Source: Planctomycetaceae bacterium (lineage in GTDB: Bacteria > Planctomycetota > Planctomycetia > Pirellulales > Pirellulaceae). Taken from it: a stretch of 64,000 bases of DNA. Every line of letters begins with the position of its first letter. The first letter of the stretch is position 1. The notes beneath the pieces were generated by a model. That model did no database searches and was not told the origin of the DNA. It saw only the letters and a list, made by a program, of their open reading frames with translations. A program made the position numbers and the translations under genes. Location of the stretch: the NCBI GenBank assembly GCA_016794985.1, contig JAEUIQ010000058.1, positions 35,514 through 99,513 of the forward strand, in the 5' to 3' direction. This document shows, piece by piece, positions 35,797-44,997 of the stretch.

Positions 35797-36039
35797 GTGC
35801 TCCCAGTTGACTCGTATCGAATCGAAAATCTTGGGACAGGCCAAGTTCGATTAAACTATTCGGTTCACCAGGTTTGGGACGAGATTGATTGGAACCGCGA
35901 TACCACGTCGTTTTTTGACATTTTTGCTGACCTTGCGATTAGACACTACGAACGAGTTGGTCGGGACGCCGCGAACAGAATTGATTCGATAAGGGAATTC
36001 AAGAAAAATGGATACCGGGAATTCCGATTCATTCGATGA
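35797..36039 (+). CDS. Small ORF of unknown function overlapping the methyltransferase start
   Basis: An 80-residue frame from GTG, ending 32 bases inside the methyltransferase gene. It reads VDSYRIENLGTGQVRLNYS, then DEIDWNRDTTSFFDIFADLA and a basic tail, a plausible protein composition. The frame stays open and protein-like upstream (GRDLEYVRVCPFH) but lacks an earlier start codon, so it could be the 3' remnant of a longer gene. The overlap would be typical of a coupled restriction-modification partner; no nuclease motif is visible. Confidence 0.4.
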   Translation: MLPVDSYRIENLGTGQVRLNYSVHQVWDEIDWNRDTTSFFDIFADLAIRHYERVGRDAANRIDSIREFKKNGYREFRFIR

Positions 36040-37552
36040 CCTCAGAATTGGTCAAGTGTTTACGCCATTGAAGTGGGCGGAGTGGGTCATTGCTCAAGGT
36101 CCATACGAGAATTGGTTGAATGGTGGAACGATTCTTGACCCGACGGGTGGGGACGGAGCCTTTATTGAAGCTTTTATTTCAAAGGCGACTCAGGAGGGGC
36201 GATCCATCACCAAGGAAATGTTGCGTCGGCTTTACATGGTCGAGTTGGATAAAGCCTTATGCCAAAGAGCTACCAATCGAATTGAAGCTCGCTATGGAAT
36301 AACGTTGTCAAAAGAGAATATCATCAATACAGACTTCTTTGCGTTTCAATCTGATGTGAAGATGTCGTCAGTCGTTGGTAACCCTCCTTGGATTAATTTT
36401 ACCGACCTGCCTGTACGCTATAAATCGTTCATTAAGCCATTTTTTATCGAGTACGGGCTTGTTCCCGATCTGAGAAACGTCTTGTGGGGTGGATCTAGGA
36501 TCGATCTTGCTGCGGCTGTGATTGCAAAATGTGTGATGGATCATTGCTTGCCACGTGCTCAATTGTATCTTTTCGTTCCCCTATCCCTATTTATGAACGA
36601 TGGGGCGCATCACGCTTTTCGCCAGCTTTCGTTCCAAGGCGAGTTGTTCGGTATCGACGAACTACACGACATGACGGGCAAGCAGCTTTTCCCTAACGTC
36701 AATACCCGATATTGCCTGGCGAAATTGATTGCGAAGCAGCGGACAAGCTTTCCCATACGCTATTGGCTACACGAAGCACATAAGGATGCAGTTTGTGAAC
36801 AAGCACGCCCGCACTCTCGCAAGAACAGCTCTTTGACGGTTGGCGACACGCGAGAAACGCCGAATATCTGTGTACCTAGGAAGTCCATGCCACGGCAAGG
36901 GGTTAATACTTGTGGCGCCAATTCACTATTCTTCTTCGATAAATGCTCGGTCGTTTCGAAGACGATCGTAAAGGTTGCCAACGCGGAACGCGAAACGCAA
37001 ATCGAAAGTTCGATTTTGTTTCCTCTGATCACTGGAAAGAACTTCACGGATAGCGAGGAGCACCGTAACTTTCATAAGTACGTGTTGCTGCCTTATGACC
37101 GAACAACAGGCAAGCCTCTCAGTCGGTCCGCTCTAGAACGACAATTCCCTCAAGCTTGGGATTACCTACAATCGATTTCGAGCACGTTGATCGCACGAAA
37201 AGGAAAGATGATCGGTCAACAAATCCACCAAGGAAATTGGTGGTCACTTCTGGGTGTTGGGCCATATACATTTTCCCCATACAAGATTGTGTGGCAAGCG
37301 TATGGTAAAGATGTGTTTTCGCCGCGTCTGTTCACTGGGCAGTGGATTCCCAATCAATCGCTTCAAGCCTACATGGCGTTTCAGGACATCACAATTGCGC
37401 AGCGGGTGCTCCATGACTTGCTTGATGCAGACCTGACCCCGCATCTTTTGTCTGGGCAAATGGCGGGAACGGCCAGTTGGGCTCAGCCAGGGAAAATCAA
37501 AACATACCTTGAACCGATTGATGATGAATTGCAACGTTCGCTGTTTGGTTAA
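36008..37552 (+). CDS. Adenine-N6 DNA methyltransferase, gamma class (M.TaqI/Eco57I-like)
   Basis: A 514-residue methyltransferase. Motif X-like GQVFTP (15-20), SAM motif I DPTGGDGAF (44-52), motif II VELD (78-81) and catalytic motif IV NPPW (125-128) occur in the gamma-class order. The C-terminal 280 residues, ending in a KIVWQAYGKDVFSPRLF-type segment, fit a target recognition domain. No restriction endonuclease gene is intact beside it. The region is AT-richer than the neighbours and codon use looks different, which suggests recent transfer. Ribosome site AAGGGA is distant. Confidence 0.85.
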   Translation: MDTGNSDSFDDLRIGQVFTPLKWAEWVIAQGPYENWLNGGTILDPTGGDGAFIEAFISKATQEGRSITKEMLRRLYMVELDKALCQRATNRIEARYGITLSKENIINTDFFAFQSDVKMSSVVGNPPWINFTDLPVRYKSFIKPFFIEYGLVPDLRNVLWGGSRIDLAAAVIAKCVMDHCLPRAQLYLFVPLSLFMNDGAHHAFRQLSFQGELFGIDELHDMTGKQLFPNVNTRYCLAKLIAKQRTSFPIRYWLHEAHKDAVCEQARPHSRKNSSLTVGDTRETPNICVPRKSMPRQGVNTCGANSLFFFDKCSVVSKTIVKVANAERETQIESSILFPLITGKNFTDSEEHRNFHKYVLLPYDRTTGKPLSRSALERQFPQAWDYLQSISSTLIARKGKMIGQQIHQGNWWSLLGVGPYTFSPYKIVWQAYGKDVFSPRLFTGQWIPNQSLQAYMAFQDITIAQRVLHDLLDADLTPHLLSGQMAGTASWAQPGKIKTYLEPIDDELQRSLFG

Positions 37553-37616
37553 TCTGTTATGATTTAATTGCTCGCCATCCTGGGCCGCCCGGGAATACGT
37601 GCAAGAATTGGAATTT

Positions 37617-38486
37617 ATGAATTGGCTCGTCTATCATGTCGTCAGCGGTCAGGCGTTTTTCACTGGCGTCGCTCTATTGGTCATTGCTGCGTTTTCATCT
37701 ACCATCGATCGACCCGGGTTCGGCCGAATCAGTGTGCTCGCGTTTCTCCTTGGCGTCATCTCGGTCGTTGTGTCATCGACGGCACTTCCGTATTGGCTGT
37801 ACCTACTCGCAGCCGCGGTCACATTTGTCTGGATTGCCACGCGGTTCAAGACATCATGGCGTTGCGGGGCGGCATATGCGACCGTTGTGGTGTGGCTATT
37901 GGCGGCCGCCATTGAGATTCGCTTTCACATGACACCTGCCCTTTCTCGCACGGACAATCGCAGCATTACAATCGTAGGCGACTCGGTGACCGCAGGTGTT
38001 CATGGCGATGGAGCAATCGAAACATGGCCCGTGATCCTGGCGCGGGAACATCAATTGAGTGTGCAGAATATCTCGCGCGCGAGCGAAACTGCGGCTTCGG
38101 CCCTCAAGCGGGTTAAGTCGCACGAGATTACTGCCTCTTTGGTTTTGGTCGAGATTGGCGGCAATGATGTTCTGGGTTCAACTACATTGGTAAACTTTGA
38201 GCGTGACCTTGATGCACTGTTGGGATATCTTACGGCTCCTGATCGACAAGTTGTTATGTTCGAATTGCCTCTGCCTCCGTTTTACCATGAGTATGGACGC
38301 ATTCAACGCACGATCGCGGCCAAGCACAAAGTTGCTCTGGTCCCAAAGTGGTTTTTTCTTTCCGTCATCGCGAACCGCAATTCAACGCTCGATACCATTC
38401 ATCTTTCGCAGTCCGGTCACCAACTCATGGCCGATTCCGTATGGCGTTTGATTAAATCAGCTTTTGGCACGGAACAGGCTGACTAG
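37617..38486 (+). CDS. Membrane-anchored SGNH/GDSL-type hydrolase
   Basis: A 289-residue protein with three to four N-terminal membrane helices (about residues 1-105) followed by an SGNH hydrolase domain. Block I is IVGDSVTAG, block III IGGNDVLG, and block V DTIHLSQSGH provides the Asp-His pair. The domain resembles TesA-type lysophospholipase/esterase folds and probably faces the periplasm. It starts 64 bases after the methyltransferase but has different composition. Substrate unknown. Confidence 0.82.
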   Translation: MNWLVYHVVSGQAFFTGVALLVIAAFSSTIDRPGFGRISVLAFLLGVISVVVSSTALPYWLYLLAAAVTFVWIATRFKTSWRCGAAYATVVVWLLAAAIEIRFHMTPALSRTDNRSITIVGDSVTAGVHGDGAIETWPVILAREHQLSVQNISRASETAASALKRVKSHEITASLVLVEIGGNDVLGSTTLVNFERDLDALLGYLTAPDRQVVMFELPLPPFYHEYGRIQRTIAAKHKVALVPKWFFLSVIANRNSTLDTIHLSQSGHQLMADSVWRLIKSAFGTEQAD

Positions 38487-38840
38487 AGCAAGTTCAGATC
38501 ACGAAGCTCTCCGATAAGTGTTTGCAACATTATGGTTTGGCCCACGAATACTGGGGGATTGTCGCCGCCTCTGGGCGTAGGGAGCCCGGCGGATGACATT
38601 GGGATTGGTAACTGGTTGAAAACGCCCTGCGATTCGGAGGCAATCAACTAGGGTTGAACTCGAGAGTTCCGTGTGACGGCCGAATTCGCTTGCCGATGGT
38701 ATCACGTTCAGTGGCTGGGGATCGCGTCGATTCACCGCTTCGCTCTCAGTTTGGTGATTAGCCAGTGGCACATACATTAGTGGCACATTCATCAGCAGAA
38801 CGGCGCTAGCCGCCGGTGATTCCATTAGAAAATCGTCGGC
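38487..38840. other. Intergenic region
   Basis: 354 bases. A minus-strand frame of 119 codons (38499-38858) crosses it, but it is Ser/Arg/Pro-rich and lacks a ribosome site. It has the tandem phrase AGTGGCACATACATTAGTGGCACATTCAT near 38764-38792. No terminator was found. Confidence 0.4.
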
Positions 38841-39281
38841 TTGTACCTCGCTAACCAATCAGGGGAACGGTCGATACCCAGTGTTTTTGTGTCAGAGTGG
38901 GGCTCTCCAGTTAGTCTTTCAGAGAAGAACCTGCAATTCGCAAAATCGGCACGCCGATGTGGCATTGGTCTTTACGTGATGGCAGCCGCGAGCGGGGATT
39001 TTGGACTTCTGTTTCCGGAGAATGGCTCGCTAGATCTCGCGTTCGCGTTGCTGTTCGCGACTTTCGCTACGATGTGGGCGAATCGGGACGCCAAGTCGCG
39101 GGGCATAACCATGTTGTCGATTGTTCTTGTGCTCTACATTTTGTGTTGGCCGATCGGTGCATGGATTTATTTGCTTCATGGATCGGGCCCGTATGGACTT
39201 GTGCACGCGTCCATTCACACTGCTGGGGTGATCGCGACCTGCGTGCTTGCCGGTTTCGGCACTTTCTTTGGGCTTTTGTGA
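38841..39281 (+). CDS. Small membrane protein of unknown function
   Basis: A 146-residue frame from TTG with three probable membrane helices at about 55-78, 88-112 and 122-146 (LSIVLVLYILCWPIGAWIYLL is the clearest). The hydrophobic pattern and short charged loop ANRDAKSRG look like a genuine inner-membrane protein. The first 35 residues are less convincing, so the true start may lie downstream. I do not recognise the family. Confidence 0.5.
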   Translation: MYLANQSGERSIPSVFVSEWGSPVSLSEKNLQFAKSARRCGIGLYVMAAASGDFGLLFPENGSLDLAFALLFATFATMWANRDAKSRGITMLSIVLVLYILCWPIGAWIYLLHGSGPYGLVHASIHTAGVIATCVLAGFGTFFGLL

Positions 39282-39432
39282 GCGAGAATGCGTGATACGA
39301 CTTTTTGGTTTGCCAACGACATGGTGCTTGGCTACCGTAGATACTTGACTACCGTACCTGCCGAGCGGAGGTGGGCGGAGCGAGTTACTTGATCGCCCCG
39401 CCCATTCGCAAACTTGGCACAGCAACTGTTAA

Positions 39433-40041
39433 CTAGCTCTTCGCTGCGGCATATCGTCGCGCGACTTCGTCCCAGTTGATGACGTTGAAAAACGCGGAAA
39501 CGTAGTCAGGACGACGGTTTTGATAGTGCAGGTAGTAAGCGTGCTCCCACACATCTAGACCCAGAATCGGAGTTCGGCCTTCCATCAACGGGCTATCCTG
39601 ATTCGGGGTGCTCTCGACAACCAACTTGCCTTTATCGACACTCAACCACGCCCATCCGCTGCCAAACCGAGTCGCTGCTGCCGCCGAAAACTTTTCTTTG
39701 AACGTTTGGAAACTGCCGAATGTCGCGTCGATCGCCGCGGCCAATTCACCAGTCGGCGTACCGCCACCTTGCGGCTTCATCACAGTCCAAAACAACGTGT
39801 GATTCGCGTGGCCACCGCCGTTGTTGCGAACGACGGCTTGTTTGTCGGCTGGAACGGCGCTCATGTTGGAAATTAGAGCTTCAACCGTCAGCTTTTCCAA
39901 ATCGGTACCGGCAATGGCGTTGTTGACATTGTTGATGTACGCGGCATGATGTTTACCATGATGGATTTCCATGGTCCGAGCATCAATGTGCGGCTCCAAG
40001 GCGTCCTTGGCATAAGGCAGTTCGGGCAGAGTATAAGCCAT
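39433..40041 (-). CDS. Superoxide dismutase, Fe/Mn family (Mn-like signature)
   Basis: A 202-residue enzyme converting superoxide to peroxide and oxygen. Metal ligands are visible: H in [12 protein letters not shown] (about 27), H in [10 protein letters not shown] (about 80), and D/H in [19 protein letters not shown] (about 165-169). GGGHANH and QDSPLM are the forms usual in Mn-type enzymes. AAAGGA precedes the ATG at 40041; the nine-codon extension is rejected. A single gene with its own promoter. Confidence 0.94.
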   Translation of the reverse strand: MAYTLPELPYAKDALEPHIDARTMEIHHGKHHAAYINNVNNAIAGTDLEKLTVEALISNMSAVPADKQAVVRNNGGGHANHTLFWTVMKPQGGGTPTGELAAAIDATFGSFQTFKEKFSAAAATRFGSGWAWLSVDKGKLVVESTPNQDSPLMEGRTPILGLDVWEHAYYLHYQNRRPDYVSAFFNVINWDEVARRYAAAKS

Positions 40042-40295
40042 TGCGGTGAATCCTTTGTTTGAGGGCAAATCAAAAACTAATCGTGCCGTCGGGTATCGTC
40101 ACCGAGCCCGACTCCGGCGTTTATTGAACCAGCTTTTAACCGATCCGACAATCCCTGGGCATGATTGTGCGTGTTGCGAAATTGCGTTCGGTCACCTTGT
40201 TGGAACCCCATCCCAAGAGGAAAATGCGGGCCGTGATTGAATCTGGGGGCAGTTTGTTTCCATGTCGGCGTCCCGTTTGATGATGCGAGGAAAAA

Positions 40296-41702
40296 ATGGT
40301 CGAAAATCCGCTGCGAAATTTGCCGAGTGTGGATCAACTTCTCAATCATCCTCAACTGCAAAAACTGGTCGGTCAGGTCAGTCATTCGGCGGTGGTGCAG
40401 AAAGTTAGAACGGTGCTGGACACGGTTCGAGAGAAAGTGACCACGGCCGCTGCCGAGGCCCATGTCCCGACCCCGCAGGAAATCGTCGAAACGGTTGCGG
40501 GTTGGATGCGGAAGGAAGAAACGCAAAAAGTTCAAGTCGTTGTGAACGCTACGGGTGTCTTGTTGCATACAGGTTTGGGGCGAGCTCCGTTACCCAAAGC
40601 CGCTTGCGATCGGGTTGCGGCGCTTAGCCAACGTTACGCCAGCGTCGAACTGAACTTGTCCGATGGTACTCGTGGTTCGCGAACTGCCGCACTGCAAGCC
40701 ATCCTTTGCGAGTTGACTGGTGCTGAAGCCGCTACGGTCGTCAATAACAATGCCGCCGCAACGATGTTGGCACTGGGGGCACTTGCCGGCGGCAGAGAAG
40801 TGATCGTGTCGCGGGGGCAATTGGTGGAGATTGGCGGCAGTTACCGATTACCGGAGGTCATGACGGTCGCGGGATGCCGTTTGAGAGAAGTCGGTACGAC
40901 GAATAAGACTCGAATCGACGACTATGCTCGGGCGTGCGGCTCGGACACGGGCGCTTTGTTGCGGGTTCACCCCAGCAACTATGTCGTCTACGGTTTTTCC
41001 GAAGAAGCGACTCTAAAGTCGCTGGTTCAATTGGCACTCGAGAAAAACGTGCCTTTGATCGATGATATTGGCTCTGGGGCGCTATTGGACTTTGCTCGAT
41101 TGGGGTTGGGTTCTGAACCTCAAGTCAAGCAAAGTGTCGCGGCGGGAGCAACCGTGACTTTGTTTAGCGGCGACAAACTTCTGGGCGGCCCGCAATGCGG
41201 AATCATTGTTGGCAAGCAGGAAGCCATTAAAAAGATTGCCAAGCACCCCATGATGCGAGCGGTTCGGATTGGCAAAATGACGATGGCCGCGCTGCAGGCC
41301 ACGTTGGAACTGTACCGTGATGAATCCCAGGCAATGGAGGCTATTCCACTCTTGAGATTGTTGCACACGGATGTGGCGAATTTGAAATTGCGTGCCACAC
41401 GAATTGTAGAACAGTGGCGTGATCATCCTGCCTTGGCCTCCGCTCGGGTGGTGGAAACGCAGGCCACAATGGGAGGAGGCAGTCTTCCCACACAACAATT
41501 GCCATCCATTGCCGTGGCCCTGACTGGAAAGTCGCTGACAGTGGACCAATTGAGCGGGCTGTTTCGCAGTGCAACGATTCCCGTCGTAGGCCGAGTCCAT
41601 GACAACCAATTTTTGCTGGATCTCAAAACTGTTCAGCCTGTAGAAGATCGGCTGTTGGTCGAGGCGCTGCCGCGCACTGAAAGCGAATCGAAATCGACTT
41701 GA
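40296..41702 (+). CDS. selA: L-seryl-tRNA(Sec) selenium transferase
   Basis: A 468-residue PLP enzyme that converts seryl-tRNA(Sec) to selenocysteinyl-tRNA. NATGVLLHTGLGRAPL (84-99), VNNNAAATMLAL (149-160), EVGTTNKTR (198-206) and SGDKLLGGPQCGI with the PLP lysine K294 are diagnostic. Length is that of bacterial decameric SelA. selB, selD and tRNA-Sec are not in the window. tdk follows 71 bases later. The organism probably inserts selenocysteine. Confidence 0.95.
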   Translation: MVENPLRNLPSVDQLLNHPQLQKLVGQVSHSAVVQKVRTVLDTVREKVTTAAAEAHVPTPQEIVETVAGWMRKEETQKVQVVVNATGVLLHTGLGRAPLPKAACDRVAALSQRYASVELNLSDGTRGSRTAALQAILCELTGAEAATVVNNNAAATMLALGALAGGREVIVSRGQLVEIGGSYRLPEVMTVAGCRLREVGTTNKTRIDDYARACGSDTGALLRVHPSNYVVYGFSEEATLKSLVQLALEKNVPLIDDIGSGALLDFARLGLGSEPQVKQSVAAGATVTLFSGDKLLGGPQCGIIVGKQEAIKKIAKHPMMRAVRIGKMTMAALQATLELYRDESQAMEAIPLLRLLHTDVANLKLRATRIVEQWRDHPALASARVVETQATMGGGSLPTQQLPSIAVALTGKSLTVDQLSGLFRSATIPVVGRVHDNQFLLDLKTVQPVEDRLLVEALPRTESESKST

Positions 41703-41773
41703 TCGCGATAGGTCGGCGATAATTTTGCGGAACGACGCATTGCTCCACTGTTTCAGGACCCCATTATTCGTTT

Positions 41774-42367
41774 ATGGCTAAGCTCTATTTTTATTATTCG
41801 GCGATGAATGCTGGCAAAAGCACCACTCTTTTGCAAGCCGCTCACAATTATCACGAACGCGGGATGCGGACCTTAGTCTACGCACCCATGTTGGACGATC
41901 GTCATGGCATTGGAAAAATCACTTCTCGAATCGGCTTGACTAGTTCGGCCATTGTCCTGCCTGCCGAGATGGATTTGTACGAAGACGTTAAACAGCGTCA
42001 CCACGATAAGCCGGTTCATTGCGTGTTGATTGATGAAGCTCAATTCTTGACTGCGAAACAAGTGCTGCAAGCAACGAAAGTCTGTGATTTGATCGGCATC
42101 CCGGTGTTGTGTTATGGTATCCGTACCGATTTTCAAGGCGAGCCGTTCGAGGGTAGCAAATACCTGTTGTCGTGGGCCGAGGAAATCAGTGAGATCAAGA
42201 CGGTTTGCCAATCGGGGCGAAAAGCAACGATGAACGCTCGGTTGGACGAAAACGGCAATCGCGTTTGGGAAGGCCAACAAGTCGATGTGGGTCACCACTA
42301 TATCGCCATGAGCCGCAAAGAATTTCAGCTAGAACGCGTGTCACCGATTGCGAAACGAAATACATGA
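41774..42367 (+). CDS. tdk: Thymidine kinase, type II (zinc-site variant)
   Basis: A 197-residue kinase phosphorylating thymidine. The P-loop SAMNAGKST (9-17), catalytic DEAQF (87-91), and lasso region GQQVDVGHHYIAMSRKEF match the family. The C-terminal structural zinc site, usually four Cys/His, is largely lost: one Cys remains at 145 (CQSGRK) and the second pair reads MSRKE. Otherwise length and order are normal. It is downstream of selA, probably on its own or a shared transcript. Confidence 0.93.
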   Translation: MAKLYFYYSAMNAGKSTTLLQAAHNYHERGMRTLVYAPMLDDRHGIGKITSRIGLTSSAIVLPAEMDLYEDVKQRHHDKPVHCVLIDEAQFLTAKQVLQATKVCDLIGIPVLCYGIRTDFQGEPFEGSKYLLSWAEEISEIKTVCQSGRKATMNARLDENGNRVWEGQQVDVGHHYIAMSRKEFQLERVSPIAKRNT

Positions 42368-42484
42368 TCATTGTCGGCAGGCACGTAATCGAACAAATCC
42401 TGCACGACTTGGATGGGCCTCTTTTTCATGGGCGTTACGGCCTAATTGACGCTATTTTTGTTTCGCGATAGCCAAACGGGGCCT

Positions 42485-43285
42485 TTATTCGTAGCTATGT
42501 TGGTGGTCGGGAAATACTCCACGTTGCACATCGCTGCAATACGATTGTACGGCCGCGGCGACCGACTGCCGCAAATTGCAAAAAGCCTTGGCAAACTTGG
42601 GCACATTACCAGAGGTTAGTCCTAGCATGTCGTGTAGGACCAAGACTTGTCCATCGCATTCGGATCCGGCACCGATTCCAATTGTCGGGATTAGTAATGT
42701 CGTTGTGACTTCTTTTGCCAGTGAACTGGGGATGCCTTCCAACACCAAGCCAAATGCCCCCGCGTCTTGGGCGGCCCGGGCGTCGGCCAAGAGGATTTCG
42801 GCATCTCGTTGAATTCGATAGCCACCCATCATCAATACATTTTGTGGTCGCAACCCAACATGCCCCATGACGGGAATCCCCGCACGAACCAATCCTTCGA
42901 TGACTGCGGCTTGGTCCGCTCCTCCTTCCAACTTGACGGCCTGGCATCCCGTCTCCTTGAGAATCCGAGCCGACATTTCGATGGTCTTGTGTACGCCCAA
43001 GTGATTCACGGGAAATGGCAAATCGGCGATGACCAAGGCGTGTTGAACCGCGCGGCAGACGCACTTCGTATGGTAGATAATCTCATCGACTGTCACAGGC
43101 AATGTATTGGGTTGGCCTTGCATGACCATTCCCAATGAGTCGCCGACCAAGATGCTATCGACGCCCGCTTCGTCCAGAATTTTGGCGAATGAAAAATCGT
43201 AAGCCGTCAGCATGGTCAACTTGCGGCCCTCGCGTTTCGCAGCCGCAAATCGTGGAACCGTCATGTTTCGTCGAGATGTTGTCAT
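42485..43285 (-). CDS. panB: 3-methyl-2-oxobutanoate hydroxymethyltransferase
   Basis: A 266-residue enzyme making ketopantoate from 2-ketoisovalerate and methylene-tetrahydrofolate, first step of pantothenate synthesis. MLTAYDFSFAKILDEAGVDSILVGDSLGMVMQG, EGGADQAAVIEGLV, GHVGLRPQ and LLIPTIGIGAGSECDGQVLVLHD are landmark segments. The ATG at 43285 is chosen over TTG at 43291. It lies 29 bases after ilvD, whose product is its substrate. Confidence 0.95.
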   Translation of the reverse strand: MTTSRRNMTVPRFAAAKREGRKLTMLTAYDFSFAKILDEAGVDSILVGDSLGMVMQGQPNTLPVTVDEIIYHTKCVCRAVQHALVIADLPFPVNHLGVHKTIEMSARILKETGCQAVKLEGGADQAAVIEGLVRAGIPVMGHVGLRPQNVLMMGGYRIQRDAEILLADARAAQDAGAFGLVLEGIPSSLAKEVTTTLLIPTIGIGAGSECDGQVLVLHDMLGLTSGNVPKFAKAFCNLRQSVAAAVQSYCSDVQRGVFPDHQHSYE

Positions 43286-43314
43286 GAACAACCAACTTTC
43301 TCACAGATCAATCT

Positions 43315-44994
43315 TTAACCGGGAACGCAACCTTGGTCGGCTCCGGTCACGTGTCGGGCAAACGTCGCCAAGTAGCCGGATTTCGGATAGGTCGGCTCCC
43401 ACGACCAAACGCGGCGACGTTCGGCAATGACGTCTTCATGGACGTCCCAATGAATCGAACCAGCATCCAAATCAAAGTGGATGACGTCACCATCTTCCAC
43501 CAAACCAATCGGACCACCGACCGCTGCCTCGGGACAACAATGAACACCGACCGCTCCATGCGTCACACCGGACACTCGAGTATCCGACAACAGTGCAACT
43601 TTCCCATACAATGCTTTCGAGTTTAACGCCGCTGAGGCAACCAAAACCTCCGGCATCCCCGCAGCGACCGGGCCCAAATAGGCCAAGACCACGATATGTC
43701 CAGGTTGAATCTTGCCGGCTGCGGCGGCTTCGGCCACTGCTTGTGCCGAGCGAAAGCAAATGGCTCGTCCGGTGAATTTCGAGTCCTTTAGACTTGAAAC
43801 TTTGAATACGATCCCGTTTGGAGCCAAGTTCCCAAAACAAATCTGAAGGTCCGAGCGATGGTTGATCGGATTGGTTCGTGGTCGTAGTACTTCTTGGCCT
43901 GATGGTGCAGAAGGGAATGCCATGTAGGTTTCGCGCAGGGTCTTCCCGGTTACCGTCAAGTGTTCTCCCTGCAAGACACCTTCCTGCAAGAAATGTTTGA
44001 TCAGCGCCGGTGTACCCCCAATCAAGTGCAAGTCCAGCATCGTCATTTTGCCGCGCGGGGCAAAAGTGCATAACACGGGCGTGCGCTGTAGAATCTTCGA
44101 GACGTCTTGCAGGGTAAATTCCACACCTGCCTCTTGGGCTAAAGCCAAGAGATGGATGATGGCGTTTGTGCTACCGCCCATCGCGGCCACGGCAGCGGTC
44201 GCGTCCTCTAACGCGGCACGAGTGATAATGTGACTGGGGCGAATATCGTTTTCCAACAGATAGCGTAAGGCTTTGCCGACCTCGATGACCTCAGCATCTT
44301 TTTCCGGTGATTCGGCGGGATTTGAACTGGTGCCCGGCAAAGACCAGCCCATCGCTTCGAGGGCAATTCCCCACGTGTTGAAACTGGCTGCGATGCCACA
44401 ACCGCCAGGCCCAGGGCAGGCTGAACGCAAGATGCCTCGTGCGACTTCTGGCGCCAGTTCGCCCGCCGCGACCGCGGCCTGGCTATCGTAGACATCCAAG
44501 ATCGTGATCTTTTCGTTCTGATAACAACCCGGACGGATACTGCCGCCGTTGACAATCAGTGACGGAAAATTCAGTCGCATGAGTCCCATGGCAAAACCAG
44601 GACCGTTCTTGTCGCAGTTGTGCATTCCAATAACAGCATCGTAGGAGTGCGAGCCGCACACCGCTTCGGCTGCCGCCGCGATCATGTTGCGACTGGGCAG
44701 GCTGGCACTACCACCAGGGTAACCTTGCGTGATGTTGTCGCTGACGGCTGGCACGCCGAACAGGAACCCCAGCAACCCGGCAGCGCGACACGACTGTTCG
44801 ATTTTCTTGGCCAAAGGATAGGCATGGACATTGCATAAGTTGCCTTCGAGCAAGGGCACACCAATCCCAACTTGGGCTTTACTGAAGTCCGCTTCCGAGA
44901 AGCCGAGCCCGTAATAGAAAGCCGTCGCTCCCTGTTGCCATCCTTGGGTGATGTTTCGACTGTTCCAATTCAAGTCTTTGGCCGGCTGCGACAT
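43315..44994 (-). CDS. ilvD: Dihydroxy-acid dehydratase
   Basis: A 559-residue Fe-S dehydratase that makes 2-ketoisovalerate and 2-keto-3-methylvalerate for valine and isoleucine. Three cluster cysteines can be placed: LEGNLCNVHA, NCDKNGPG and CPGPGGCG. After the third, the usual GGMYTANTM stretch reads GIAASFNTW, an unusual variant. SLPSRNMIA and HLIGGTPALIKHFL fit the family. GGAGGAA lies 8 bases upstream inside the end of the M28 gene, three bases between them. Cotranscribed with panB. Confidence 0.92.
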   Translation of the reverse strand: MSQPAKDLNWNSRNITQGWQQGATAFYYGLGFSEADFSKAQVGIGVPLLEGNLCNVHAYPLAKKIEQSCRAAGLLGFLFGVPAVSDNITQGYPGGSASLPSRNMIAAAAEAVCGSHSYDAVIGMHNCDKNGPGFAMGLMRLNFPSLIVNGGSIRPGCYQNEKITILDVYDSQAAVAAGELAPEVARGILRSACPGPGGCGIAASFNTWGIALEAMGWSLPGTSSNPAESPEKDAEVIEVGKALRYLLENDIRPSHIITRAALEDATAAVAAMGGSTNAIIHLLALAQEAGVEFTLQDVSKILQRTPVLCTFAPRGKMTMLDLHLIGGTPALIKHFLQEGVLQGEHLTVTGKTLRETYMAFPSAPSGQEVLRPRTNPINHRSDLQICFGNLAPNGIVFKVSSLKDSKFTGRAICFRSAQAVAEAAAAGKIQPGHIVVLAYLGPVAAGMPEVLVASAALNSKALYGKVALLSDTRVSGVTHGAVGVHCCPEAAVGGPIGLVEDGDVIHFDLDAGSIHWDVHEDVIAERRRVWSWEPTYPKSGYLATFARHVTGADQGCVPG

Positions 44995-44997
44995 GGC

